Positions 37,354 to 49,965 of a DNA stretch of 64,000 bases are shown in pieces. A model generated the notes under the pieces. It saw only the letters and a list, made by a program, of their open reading frames with translations, did no database searches and was not told the origin of the DNA. The DNA is from Piromyces finnis (taxonomy: Eukaryota > Neocallimastigomycota > Neocallimastigomycetes > Neocallimastigales > Neocallimastigaceae), in the NCBI GenBank assembly GCA_002104945.1, contig MCFH01000054.1, forward strand, positions 124,001 through 188,000, in the 5' to 3' direction. Numbering within the stretch: the first letter of the stretch is position 1; every line of letters begins with the position of its first letter. The position numbers and the translations under genes are program-made.

Positions 37354-38846
37354 TTAAATAATATATAAATATATAAAAATCAATACATATATAAATTTAT
37401 TACTTCAAAAATAATCTTATAACTTTAAAAATAAAAAAAAAAAACAAATTAAAAATATATATATATTATCATTGTTTTTTAAAGTGTATATCAACTTTTA
37501 TGTGTTTTTTTTTTAAAAATATTTTTTATTAAAATATCATAATATATATATAACTTATATTATGATTGAATTTTTTTAATTTTTCAAATGATCAATCAAA
37601 ATCTATTAGAAATCTTAAAGATTTTATTTTTTATCAAGTGTTGGTAATTTGGGAATTATGATGAATCCTATCATTGAACAAAATAATAATACACCTATAT
37701 TCCAGTAGAAGGTTAAGTATATATATATAATATGACATTATGGACAAATAATCATAAAATTTAGAGTAGTGCAGTATGAAAGTGAATTAGCAAAAGGTAA
37801 CACTAGAAAGTATTACAAGAACATGTTAATAATCTGTTTTCATAATATATCTTTTATTCTTCTATAATGAAATATATTAAATTAAAACATTATATATTCC
37901 TATTTCTCATAATTACTATTTATTTGTTTTTTTTTAAAAAAAATATTATCTTCTTTTTTCATCTTATTAATCTAATATTCTACTTTTTTTTTTTTATTCG
38001 GTTATATAGATAAATGAAATGAATAAATGAAATTGAATAAATGAAATGAATAAATGAAATTGAATAAATGAAATGAATAAAATTATAAATAAAATATCTC
38101 AAAATTCTTTAAATAATATTGTAAACTACACCACCATTTCAAGTATTTAAAATTCAATAAATCTTTTAATGATAAATATTTAATGAAATATTTTATTTTA
38201 TTTTTTTTAATTATATATAAAGGATAACATATATAAATAAATATTTACAGAATTTGTTCTATGTTTGTATACATATAATGAAGGAGAAAGAAACAATAAT
38301 TGATAAATAAATAAAATTAAAAAAAAACTTTTAAATAAATATATACGTAAATAATTATGTGTTTATAAAAAAAAACGATATTAAGTGAGAAAGATAAAGA
38401 GAGGTAGTTAAATAATTCAATGTTTTAATAATCATATAGAAAAAAAAGAACTTTTTATTTTTTATTATTTTATATATATTTAATAACAAAAAAATATTAA
38501 TAAATATTAATAAATATAATTCTATTTTATTATAATATTTTCTAATACATTTTATTTATTATACAGGATACAGGAATTATACTAAAATATAATTGTTTAT
38601 TTTACATATTAAAGAAGATTATCATTTTCATTTTCATTTCCATTTTTTAAAGTCTAATTTATTATTATAAAAAAATTTAATATAAAATATCGAATCAATT
38701 TATAGTTGATCATTTTATTAATAAAATTATATTAATTAGATAATTAGACACATATTTATATTTTATAAATTAATATGAAAAGAAAAATTCTCTTTAAATT
38801 TTTTTTTATTTTTCATTTTTATTAATAAATTAATAAAAAATTAAAA
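37354..38846. other. Intergenic DNA of the tandem copy
   Basis: Direct copy of 33088-34557, with a reversed dispersed-repeat copy at 37886-38147. Nothing else is seen. Confidence 0.75.
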
Positions 38847-40370
38847 ATGAGTGGATTTATTGGTATTGACTTAGGTACTACTTATTCATGTATTGCTATT
38901 TATAGAGATGGTCATGTAGAAGTTATTGCTAATTATCAAGGACATCGTACAACACCTTCTTGTGTTCAAATTAATGGTGATTAAATTTTAATTGGAGAAG
39001 CTGCTATCCAAATAAATAAAAGAAATCCGCAAAATACAATTTTTGATGTAAAACGATTAATGGATCGTAATTTTAATAATACAGAAGTTCAATCTAATTT
39101 AAAACATTGGCCTTTCAAAGTTATTGAAAGAAATGGAAAACCTTTTATTCAAGTTGAATATGAAGGTGAAACTAAGGAATTTATCCCAGAACAAATATCT
39201 GCCATGATTCTTTCTAAATTAAAAGATTATGCTCAAGATTATTTAGGCGAAGAAGTAAAAGATGTTGTAATCACCGTTCCTACTTATTTTAATGATGCTC
39301 AACGTCGAGCGACCGTGGATGCTTCTAGGATCGCTGGTTTAAATGTTTTACAAATTATAAATGAACCCATTGAACGAGTTTTTTCATATACCGATTTAGA
39401 CGAATTGGATATTGATAAAATTATGTTAGTTGGTGAACCCACCCGAATTCCAAAAATCCAACAATTGGTCACCTCCTATTTTGATGGGAAAAAATTAAAC
39501 AAGACAGTTAATCCGGATGAAGCGGTTGCATGTGGAGCAATTCTTCAACAAGCTACTCTTTCTAGTGATCAATCAGAATCTATTAAAAATATAAATTTAC
39601 AAGATGTTACGACATTTTCCATTGGCATTGAGGATAGCAATGGTTATATGAATATTATTATTGAACGTAATTCCAGTCTTCAAATTAGTAGAACTCTATT
39701 TTGTACAACAAATGAGAATAATCAAAATTCAGTATATATCAGTATATATGAAGGAGAAGAAAGGTATGTAAGAGATAATTTTTTATTAGGTGAATTTATA
39801 TTAGAAGGAATTACGGAAGCACCGTGTGGAGAAACATTAATAGAATTAACAATAGATATTGATAAAAATGGAATTATTAATGTTTCTGCAGTTGAAGAAG
39901 GTACTGGTCTATCTAGAAAGCTTACCATCAAAGAAGAATGTAAAGAAAGGGATAAAATATTACAAGAATCTATTTTTTCTTATTTTGATGAAAAAAAATT
40001 AAAGAGAACTATTAATCCAGATGAAACAGTTGCATATAAAGCAACGCATCAAACAGCGAATCAGTCAAGTGATATAATTACTAAACATAATGCACCTATT
40101 TCAGAAGAAAAAGAAAAAAAAGATATGGATTCAAGTAAAATAATTGAAGAAAGTAAAGAATTTTTATATGATCTTCAATTTTATGCTTTTAACCTTCTTT
40201 ATCGTATTAAAGAAACTGATATAAATGATGAAACTAAAACAAATACATTATCTATTCTTATTGATTCTGTTCTTACGTGGATTGGAAGTAATAAAGTTAA
40301 TATTACTAAAGAAGAGTGTGAAGAAAGAAAAAAGATATTACAAGAAAACGCTAATAATCTATTTTTGTAA
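38847..40370 (+). pseudogene. Broken, chimeric Hsp70-like copy
   Basis: It starts like the intact gene ([13 protein letters not shown]) but has an in-frame TAA at codon 46 (38982-38984). The frame then stays open to 40370. About 140 codons are missing inside the ATPase domain: INEP runs directly into IERVFSYTD. That loss removes the phosphate 2 region, and VGGSTRIP is changed to VGEPTRIP. The substrate-binding part resembles the truncated left-arm copy (DVTTFSIGIEDSNGYM; RDNFLLGEFILEG). After LSRKLTI, a second degenerate copy of an ATPase-domain stretch appears (SYFDEKKLKRTINPDETVAYKA) before a diverged lid (VLTWIGSNKVNITKEECEERK). ATP-dependent chaperone function is not possible as read. Re-initiation at Met 39060 would give a 436-residue product without a working ATPase. 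Confidence 0.9.
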
Positions 40371-41929
40371 TATTTAGATTAAAAAATATTATATACCTAT
40401 TTTTCATAATTACTTTTTTTTAAAAAAAAAAAAAAAAAAATAATTAGCTATCGTTGTTTCATTATTCTCTCTTTTTTATATTAATTTTTATCTATTTATT
40501 ATAATATTCTTTTATATATAAATAAATGAAATAAATAAATAAATGAATAAAATTATAATTATAAATAAAATATCTCAAAATACTTTAAAAGATATTGCAA
40601 ACTACATCACCATTTCAAGTATTGTAATATTTTATTAATTTTTAAAAATAGATTATTGAATTAAAAATTATTAGATACTTTTATATATTATCTTTTAAAT
40701 ATTTATTGTTCCAATGTTGTTTGTGATAGTTTAATGATTATATTTATAATTATTCATTATACCCTAATACTTTAATAATACAATATATTTAATAATATAA
40801 AAATATCAGCATTAAATATATTCTTTTATTAAAGCCATCATAAGTCATAAAATAATAAACTGGGAAAAAGAGTGTCGAGCCTTAGATCTAATTCTTAACT
40901 CAACCGATCAATTTTAAATGATCCATAAAATATGGAGATGCATAGATAATGTTTTAGTTATTCATAATTTATAAGAAAATATTCGTTTATGCAAGTTTTA
41001 GTAATACTTATATATATTTATAAATAAATAACATATTAGCAACTTTTAATAATTCAACTTTTCTCTATTTCCTGCTTTCAATAAAGTTTATAAAAAGCTA
41101 TAATAAAGTGATTACTATTTCTAAACTAATTTTTTTTAATCATTGCCATTTTTTATTTCTTCTTTTTAATTCTTCTACAAATTTATTAAAAAAAATAAAA
41201 AATAAAAAAGAGGATATATAAATAAAAATTATTCACATTTTAATTAAAATTCTATTTTTATAAACAATTAGATTTTTTATTTATTTATTTAATTATTTAT
41301 TTTATTATTTATATATAATTTTGGATAAATAGATAAATAGTTGTTATTAATAATAATTTAATATACTTTTTGATAGATATATGTTTATATATTTATAAAT
41401 AATGTTTCAATAAAAGAAACATTTTTATGCTAATGTTTTATATAAAAGATATTTGTGATAAATGTTAATAGATATTTTTTATATAATTTATATATAGTTT
41501 GAATATTTGTGGTATTATAATTATTTCATTATATTTTTTTTATAAAATATTATAACTACGTAGATATTTATTTCTTATTTATTGATAATAAGAAATTTAA
41601 ATTTTTTTTTTTCATTTTTTTTTACATACAAATAATAATATTAATAATAAAAAGAATATTATTATTATCATTTTACTTAATGTTATAAATATATTATGTT
41701 ATCCGATATTATAAAGTTTTTTTTTGTTTTTTTTTTTTTCATTGCTTAGCTTGTTTTATATTTTATATTTTTTATATGATAATATAAAAATATATAAAAT
41801 AAATATTATTAATCAATTAATAATATTTTCCCTTTGACAAGTTACAAATAACAAAGGTTTTTTATATATTGATATATATATTATTAATTGTTTTATTTTT
41901 TTCATAACTTGATAAACTTCCTTTTATGC
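40371..41929. other. Intergenic region with rearranged echoes of the palindrome centre
   Basis: Bases 40388-40640 are the reverse complement of about 31111-31370. Bases 40648-40840 match 31420-31590 directly, and 40879-41010 match 30930-31061 directly (TAATTCTTAACTCAACCGAT word). The rest to 41929 is AT-rich with no gene. Confidence 0.75.
40388..40626 (-). repeat. Dispersed ~240-bp repeat, copy 5
   Basis: Reverse-oriented copy directly 3' of the broken Hsp70, ending at ACATCACCATTTCAAGTATT. Copies 3 (33622-33857) and 4 (37886-38147) have the same orientation and lie inside the right arm and the tandem copy. Confidence 0.7.
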
Positions 41930-44900
41930 TTAAAATTTGTTTTCAATTAATGCACATCTGTAGTAGAAATCGTTGACATATTCACATCTAAATCCCTCTT
42001 CACAGCATGGAGAGGCATCAGGATAATTCAAACCACCACATGGATAATATCTTTTTGTTATAGATTCACAAACTTCTGGAGTAGGAATGATTGTGGAATT
42101 AGCAGTTGTAGTTGTAGTAATAGTTTTAACTTTAGTAGTAGTGGTGGTAGTAGTGGTAGTAGTGGTAGTGGTAGTTTTTGTTTTTGTAGTTTTTGTTTTT
42201 GTAGTTTTTGTTTTTGTAGTTTTTGTTTTTGTAGTAGTAGTTGTTGTAGTTGGTTTTTCAGTAGTAGTAGTTGTTGTAGTTGGTTTTTCAGTAGTAGTAG
42301 TTGTTGTAGTTGGTTTTTCAGTAGTAGTAGTTGTTGTAGTTGGTTTTTCAGTAGTAGTAGTTGTTGTAGTTGGTTTTTCAGTAGTAGTAGTTGTTGTAGT
42401 TGGTTTTTCAGTAGTGGTAGTAGTAGTAGTTGGTTTTTCAGTTGTAGTAGTTGTATTTGAAACTTCTTCTTTGTATGGAACGCACATGTAGTAGAAAATA
42501 TTTTGATATTCACATCTGTATCCCTTTTCACAACAAGGAGAGGCATTTGGATAATTAAGTCCACCACATGCATAATAACCTTTAGTATAGCTAGTACATA
42601 CTTCTGGAGTTGGTATAACTGTAGAAGTTGTTGTTGTTGTCTTTGTTTTAGTAGTAGTGGTAGTAGTAGTAGTCTTTGGTTTTTCAGTAGTGGTGGTAGT
42701 AGTTGTGGTCTTTGGTTTTTCAGTAGTAGTGGTAGTAGTTGTGGTCTTTGGTTTTTCAGTAGTGGTAGTAGTGGTAGTAGTAGTCTTTGGTTTTTCAGTA
42801 GTGGTGGTAGTGGTAGTAGTTGTGGTCTTTGGTTTTTCAGTAGTAGTGGTAGTAGTTGTGGTCTTTGGTTTTTCAGTAGTGGTAGTAGTGGTAGTTGTAG
42901 TCTTTGATTTTTCAGTAGTAGTGGTAGTAGTGGTGGTCTTTGGTTTTTCAGTAGTGGTGGTAGTGGTAGTAGTAGTCTTTGGTTTTTCAGTAGTGGTGGT
43001 AGTGGTAGTAGTAGTCTTTGGTTTTTCAGTAGTGGTGGTAGTGGTAGTAGTAGTCTTTGGTTTTTCAGTAGTGGTGGTAGTGGTAGTAGTAGTCTTTGGT
43101 TTTTCAGTAGTGGTGGTAGTGGTAGTAGTAGTCTTTGGTTCTTCAGTAGTAGTGGTGGTAGTAGTGGTAGTCTTTGGTTCTTCAGTAGTAGTGGTAGTAG
43201 TGGTGGTATTTACTTTACAAGAATATGGAATTAAACACCAATCATCTTCAAAACCCCATAGATAATTATCCTCGAATGTAATTGTACAGGTATTCTTACA
43301 ACATTTATAATTTTCAAATCTTGGACAACGTTGAAGATCAGTGATACCACACCATTCGTTATTTTCTATACCCCATTCTTTTCCATCTTTTGTTGGAATA
43401 ATGGTAGTTTTTTCATCTTGACAACATTGATAACCTTCTTTAAGAGACCAACATTCCTCTTTTATGTAACACCATTGACCATATTCTATACCCCAATTAC
43501 CTGATCTATCTGACATTATAACTGTAGTGGTGAAAACACAACATGGATAACCAGAATTGTTACAGCCACCATTCTTTTCATCATATTCAATAATATCAGT
43601 CTTATAATTTTTGTAATCCAAGTATTCAGCAGCATAACTACAATCTAAATTATAGTTTTTACAAGCAAATTGGAATCTATTTAAAATCCAATACTTTAAA
43701 CCCATAATTTCTTCTGTATAATAATGGATACTACTTGTATACTTGTTAAGTCTAATGGTTGTGTATTCGGTATTATGATCGAAATCATCATAACTGAAAT
43801 AATCTTCAATTTTTATGTTCACTCTCTTTATTCTACCTGGTAAATTATCATCCTTTCCTGGAGTACGATCTTCTTTAATGTATGGAGAAATGAATTTCTT
43901 TAATTCATCAATACGAGGGAAGAGAATTTTTGGATTGAAAATCTTTCTCATATATTCATCAATGTAAGATATAAGTTCTTTATTATTATCATCTAATTTA
44001 AGAATAGTATAAAATGGATGTTTTTTATCTACTAGGTTTTCAATATATTTTGAAAATGATTTACGAGGTTCAAGACCTTTAAAAGCACCAAATTCACTAT
44101 CAAAATCATACAGTAATGGAATCCATGTATCTTTTCCTGAGACAGGATCATGGAATCTATATAAAGCTTGATTATGAGCATTAGTATTATGATCCCAAGA
44201 GCCAAATAAATATTTAAGGGCTTGCCATTTTATATAAGTTTTAACATCAAAGAATTCTTCGAGATCTTCTCTTGTCTTGACGGTTTCTAAACGTTTAAGA
44301 AAATCATTCCAGTCTTGATCAACTACAATTTCTTCATCATCATTTACACAGTTAAAGAAACGGTTTATTTCAGTATTATCACAAGTATACAAGTGTTTAG
44401 TAGATTTTTCACCAAAAGTATATTCAATCCATTGAGATTTGTAAGCATCTCTTAAAGAATATAAACCCATAAATTCATCATTAAGGTAAAAACGAGCAAA
44501 ATTAGATGAAAGTGATGGTAATTCTAAAATATTACAAATATCATAAGCTAATTTTTCTCTAAGGAAAGATGGATCAACAGCTTCTGAACGTAAACGTAAT
44601 TGTTTTCTATCGAAAAGAAGACCCTTTTTTATTTTAATATTATATCCTAATTTCTCAAAATTCTTGGTATATTTACCTCCTACAGCAAATTTAATTTTTG
44701 GTAAATCATTAACATCCCTAAAATATATAGATATAATAAATGAAAAATATTATAATTATTATATATTATTATTTCATTATAAATATTAATTTTTTATAGT
44801 AACTATTATGATATCCCAATTTTTACAAATATTATAAACTTTTTGTATCTATTTATTATAATAGATACAATTATATCTAATATTTTTCTTATCGTCTTTT

Positions 44901-45621
44901 TTTTTTTATTATTAAATTAAGGAATAATAAGTAATAATAATAATAATCCTAAAAAATATTTGTTTTTTTTTTTTTTTTTAAATTTACCCATCAATATCAA
45001 ATGTCATGCCAGCATTTTCAGTTTCAAAAGTTGGGAATGAAATTAAATTAAATTCACTAGAAAAGACATCTTCCATGGTGTAATTAGTGTAAGTACTAAA
45101 AATGTGTTTAATATCAGACAATGTCATATTTCTATTATTAATTATTTCGATATCTTGTTTAGTAATATCTTTTTTTGATAAAATATTTATTTTAAAAGCG
45201 TTATCCATAATGTTATCATAATTAACCCATGAAGCAGAATAACATTCTTCATTTCTAATTTTATATCTAACATTTGTATCATACATACATTGATAGATAA
45301 GTTTGAATTGATGATAATCTTCATCATTAATATTTATATTAATTTTTGGCATTTTAAAATCACTATTTTCAAATAATTTAGCTCTGGAAACATCTCCAAA
45401 ATAAGCATCCTTAGCAAAGGTACTGCCTAAAACTAAAAATAGTTGAACATGAATAAAAATGAATGAGTAAAGAATTTTTTTTTAATGATTATCATTTAAA
45501 ATCATAAAAATTATTTTAAAGTAAATATATATTCTATAATATATTTTTTATTTTTTCTTTTTCTTTAATTAAAATACTTTATTTACTTACAAGACAATAA
45601 TAAAAGACCAAGCTTCTTCAT
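41930..45621 (-). CDS. Secreted CotH-family protein with three dockerins and two CBM1-like modules
   Basis: Three exons (45591-45621, 44988-45432, 41930-44717) give 1087 residues. Exon 1 has exactly the same length and phase as CotH-1. A split signal peptide (MKKLGLLLLSFLGSTFA) is followed by a CotH domain (about 60-430) with YDFDSEFGAF near residue 364 and SWDHNTNAHN. Three dockerins lie at about 540-665 (CCVFT, CWSLKEGYQCC, CCKNTC; WGIEYGQWC, WGIENNEWC, WGFEDDWC). A long Thr-rich linker of TTTTTTTTEKPK units follows, then a cysteine module at about 865-912 (YYACGGLNYP, CCEKGYRC, FYYMC). A second Thr/Lys linker and a second module (about 1042-1087; YYPCGGLNYP, CCEEGFRC, FYYRC) end the protein. 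The CGG...CC..G..C....FYY.C pattern resembles fungal family 1 cellulose-binding modules, implying the protein could dock to the scaffold and also touch cellulose. Confidence 0.9.
42115..43212 (-). repeat. Coding Thr-linker minisatellites of CotH-2
   Basis: Two blocks. Bases 42640-43212 hold about 14-15 units of 30-36 bp encoding TTTTTTTTEKPK variants. Bases 42240-42450 hold about seven to eight 30-bp units encoding TTTTTTTEKP, next to KTKTT units (42170-42235). All units are multiples of three. Frames on the opposite strand (poly-Val with GFS) are shadows. Such linkers are usually heavily O-glycosylated. Confidence 0.93.
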
Positions 45622-47452
45622 TTTTAAATAATAATATTTATTTTACTTTTAATTTATAAATATATGGTATGTTTTTGTTATTTAATATTATAAAAATTAT
45701 ATAATATTTTAGGTAAAGGTGTTGTATATATGTATTTTCTTTTTTATTTAAAGAATATATATTTTTATAAGTTTTTTAAATAATGTTTCAAAATTATAAA
45801 CCTATATATTCTTTTAAATATAACTTTTTTATTATTAATAACAATTATTTTTTTTTAAAAAAAAATTCTTTTTTTCCTAGCAAAAAAGAACCCTTTTTTC
45901 TTTTTTTTCTCTTTTTTTTTTTCTTAAAAAATAAAAGATTAAAAAAGGGAAACGAAAAGGGAAAGCCTTTTTCTTTTTATATGAAAATAGAAAAAGAATG
46001 AATTTTATTAATAAATTTTAATTCCTATTTTTTTAAATAAAAATTAAAATAATAAAATAAGCATGCTTATGCTGTGTTGTGATATTTTAATAATTAATAA
46101 AGTTTTTTCATTAAAAATAAAAACAATTTAAATTTTTAATTAAAAGTAAATTTATTCACTTAATTAATATTTAATATTTATTTATTTTATTAAATATTTA
46201 TTCATTTATTAATTATTGGGGTCATCATGGTTCTTCCTAAAAATTGGCATCAAGCCTTTATGGTAAAAAAAGCATATTGATCAAAAAAAACTGAATTTTT
46301 ATAATATATAAAGTTTATAAAATTTAATAAAGCCGTTTTTCTTTTCTCTTTTAATATTATTATTATTATTTGTTACTTTTTTATTAAAAATTAATCAAAA
46401 AAATAAATGAATTAATTTATTTTCCTATTAATTTATTTATATATTATTTTATATATTCATTTACTTATATTAATAATTTATTTAAATAATTATTGATTCA
46501 TTCATTAAAATTTGGTGATAAACCTTTTTATCAAGATTTGTGTTACATTTAATATAGACTAAATTAATTTATTCCAATACATTTAATATAAAATAAATTA
46601 AATTATTTTAATTTATTTACTTAACAAAAATGCTATTGTATACTATTATCTTTTTATCTTTTATTAAATATAAATTAAATTACGAAACTTTATTTAATAT
46701 ATTTTATTAAAAATTCTACCACTTTTTTTTTTTAAACATTTTTTCATAAGTTTTGAGAAAAAAGTGTTATTTATCTAGAATTATTTATTATTAATAATAG
46801 TGGTAATAGTAATCATGGTGGTAATATTACTATTTTTATTAATTATCAAAGTAAAAAAAAAAAAAGAAATCTTTTAATAAAAAGCATTATCAGTTCATCA
46901 CCGTTTATCGATTGTTGGGTTGAAAAGAAATAACGAATAATAATAATTTTATATTTAAAAAGAAAAATGAATAATAAAAGAATTATTAAAAAATGAAACA
47001 AAAAATAAATTAAAATATTTTTCATATTTTGGTAGTACTGTGCTTAGTAAAATAAAAAAAAAAAAAAGGTAATTTTTGGGATGTTTTTCTTGTTTGATTC
47101 TTGAATATTTTATTAAAATTAAAAATAATAAACTAGTAAAATAGTAATAATAATAAAGGCATCATTTAATAATAATAATTGAAAAAGTCATCTTTTTATT
47201 ATAATGAATTTTATATCATACCATCATGATTATCAATGGATAATGTGACAAAGTTTTCAATAAATTAGTTTAATTTTTTATTATTAAATTTGTTACAGGA
47301 ATATAAGTCAAAATTAATAAAAGGCAATAATAATAATAACAACAAATAATAATAATAGGTAACATTTAAATAATAATAAATAATAATAACAGATAATAAT
47401 CATTTAATAATATATAATAGATATTAAATACTTTTAATATAATGTATATTTA

Positions 47453-48035
<583 letters not shown>

Positions 48036-49906
48036 ATTAATAATATTATTATCTTTTATTTATATTATTTATATCATTTAAATGTTACCTATTATCAATA
48101 TTTGTTATTATTCTATTTATGTTATTATTACCTTTTTTAATATTAAATGTTTGAATAAAATATTGATATTTAATTTAATGTTTTACTCTTTAAACAATGG
48201 ACTTTTTTTATTTTTGGTTCAATACCGCAAAATTAAAAAAAAAATCTTTCTTTTATTTAATCCTAATGATTATTTACTTATAATGTATTTACTTATTTAG
48301 TGTTTTCTTTTTTTTTTTTTTTTTTTTTTTACTTTTATTATTCAATGTCTTTTTTTTTTTTTTTTGCCTTGTTTTCTTCACCATCACTTTCAAATTATTT
48401 TTCCCTCTTTCTACCAGCCAGCAACTTTTTTTTTTTTAATTTATTCAAATTAAAAAAGGAGCTCAAACATCAAAATGGGAACTTTTAATTTAGAATTAAT
48501 TAAAAAATTAAAAATAAAATTTTAAAAAGAATTTTTATGTTTATAATTATTGATTAATGGGATAATTATGATTAATAATTATTAGTAGTAGTTTATTAAT
48601 AGATTGGTAGGGTAATAGGTTAAGTATAAAGTTATTTTAATTAGTTATTAGTGTTTATTAGTTATTAATGTTTGTCAAAAAAAAAAAAAAGTTTAAAAAA
48701 ATATCAAAAAGAAAAGAAAAACGTCAACATTGGAAAGTGAGAGATTTTTAATTATTCTAAAATAGAACAAAAAAAAAAAGTACATTTTTTATATATCATC
48801 TAATTAAATTAAATAAATAAAATAATAATAATTAAATAAATAATAATCCTAATTAAATTAAATGAATAAAATAATAATAATTAAATAAACCATAATAATA
48901 AAATAAAGCATAGGCATAATATTAATGTGTTATTATTGTTAAATTAAATTAAATGAATATTTAAATAAATTATAATAAAAGTAAATGAATAAATAAAATA
49001 AATGATCTGTAAACTAAATTTAGTATTATTTTCAATTTATAGAATTTTAGAAAATGCTATTTAAAAAATGTTTAAAAACAAAAAATGTTAAGATTTTAAG
49101 TAGTTATTTAGTAGTGGTATTATGTATCATTTGGTTTTGTATTAATATTATAGCTATATTTAGTAGTAGTAATTAGTTTTATAAGAAGTAAATTTTTATT
49201 ATTATTAATGTTGTTGTTAGTATAAAGTTATTATTATTAATGTTATTGTTGAGAAAAAAAAAAAAAAAGTGTAATAGAAAGAAAGAGATGGCAATGATAA
49301 GTTGTTGAAAATAAAGTAGATCTTTATTATTATACATATAAAAATCACAATAAATAATGGGGGAAATATAATTATTTATTTATTGATAGATAGAATAGCC
49401 AAAAAAATAATAATTACTCTTTACTGATATAATGCAAAAAAAACATCAATATTTTCAAAAGGAAATTTTGAAAAAGAAAGAAATTTAAAAATGAATAATT
49501 TTAAGGCTTTCATTAAAACTTGATGCTTATAACTATTCATACTCAAAAAATATTCATAGTATAAAAAAAAAAAAAAAAAAAGATGATAAAAGTGTACATT
49601 AGTAGAAATATTTAAAATAAAAATAAATGCCATTTAAATGGGTGACAAAAAAAAAAAGACAACTATTAACATACAAGAGATAAAAATTGAACATTTTATA
49701 TTTTTTGATATAGACAAATAAGCAGCATAATCTGTAATGGATACATGAATTAAACATCAATGCTATTGAAATCAATAATTAAAAGGGATAAAGCATTGAG
49801 TTTTTTTTACTACGAAAAAAAAAAAAGAATCTAGTTTATTATTAAGTAGTCAAGATAATAGATGTTGTTTTAAAGAAGTCAGAGTGTTGATATCAAAAGA
49901 AATATA

Positions 49907-49907
<1 letters not shown>

Positions 49908-49963
<56 letters not shown>
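49908..49963. repeat. (ATT)n microsatellite
   Basis: Uninterrupted ATT run of about 55 bp inside the gene-poor region. Confidence 0.9.

Positions 49964-49965
<2 letters not shown>

Larger units (their letters stand above)
36695..38961 (+). repeat. Direct repeat, second copy
   Basis: Nearly identical to 32429-34672 with a few substitutions and a 24-bp extra AAATGAATAAATGAAATTG-type unit near 38041-38065. It ends after CACCTTCTT within the Hsp70 N-terminus, where the two copies separate. Confidence 0.9.

Noticed and set aside
42657-43265. Poly-Val frame with GFS repeats on the plus strand
   Set aside because: Opposite-strand shadow of the Thr-rich linker of CotH-2.
48082-48488. Two short hydrophobic frames
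   Set aside because: T-rich composition artefacts next to a microsatellite; no homology signature or splice sites.
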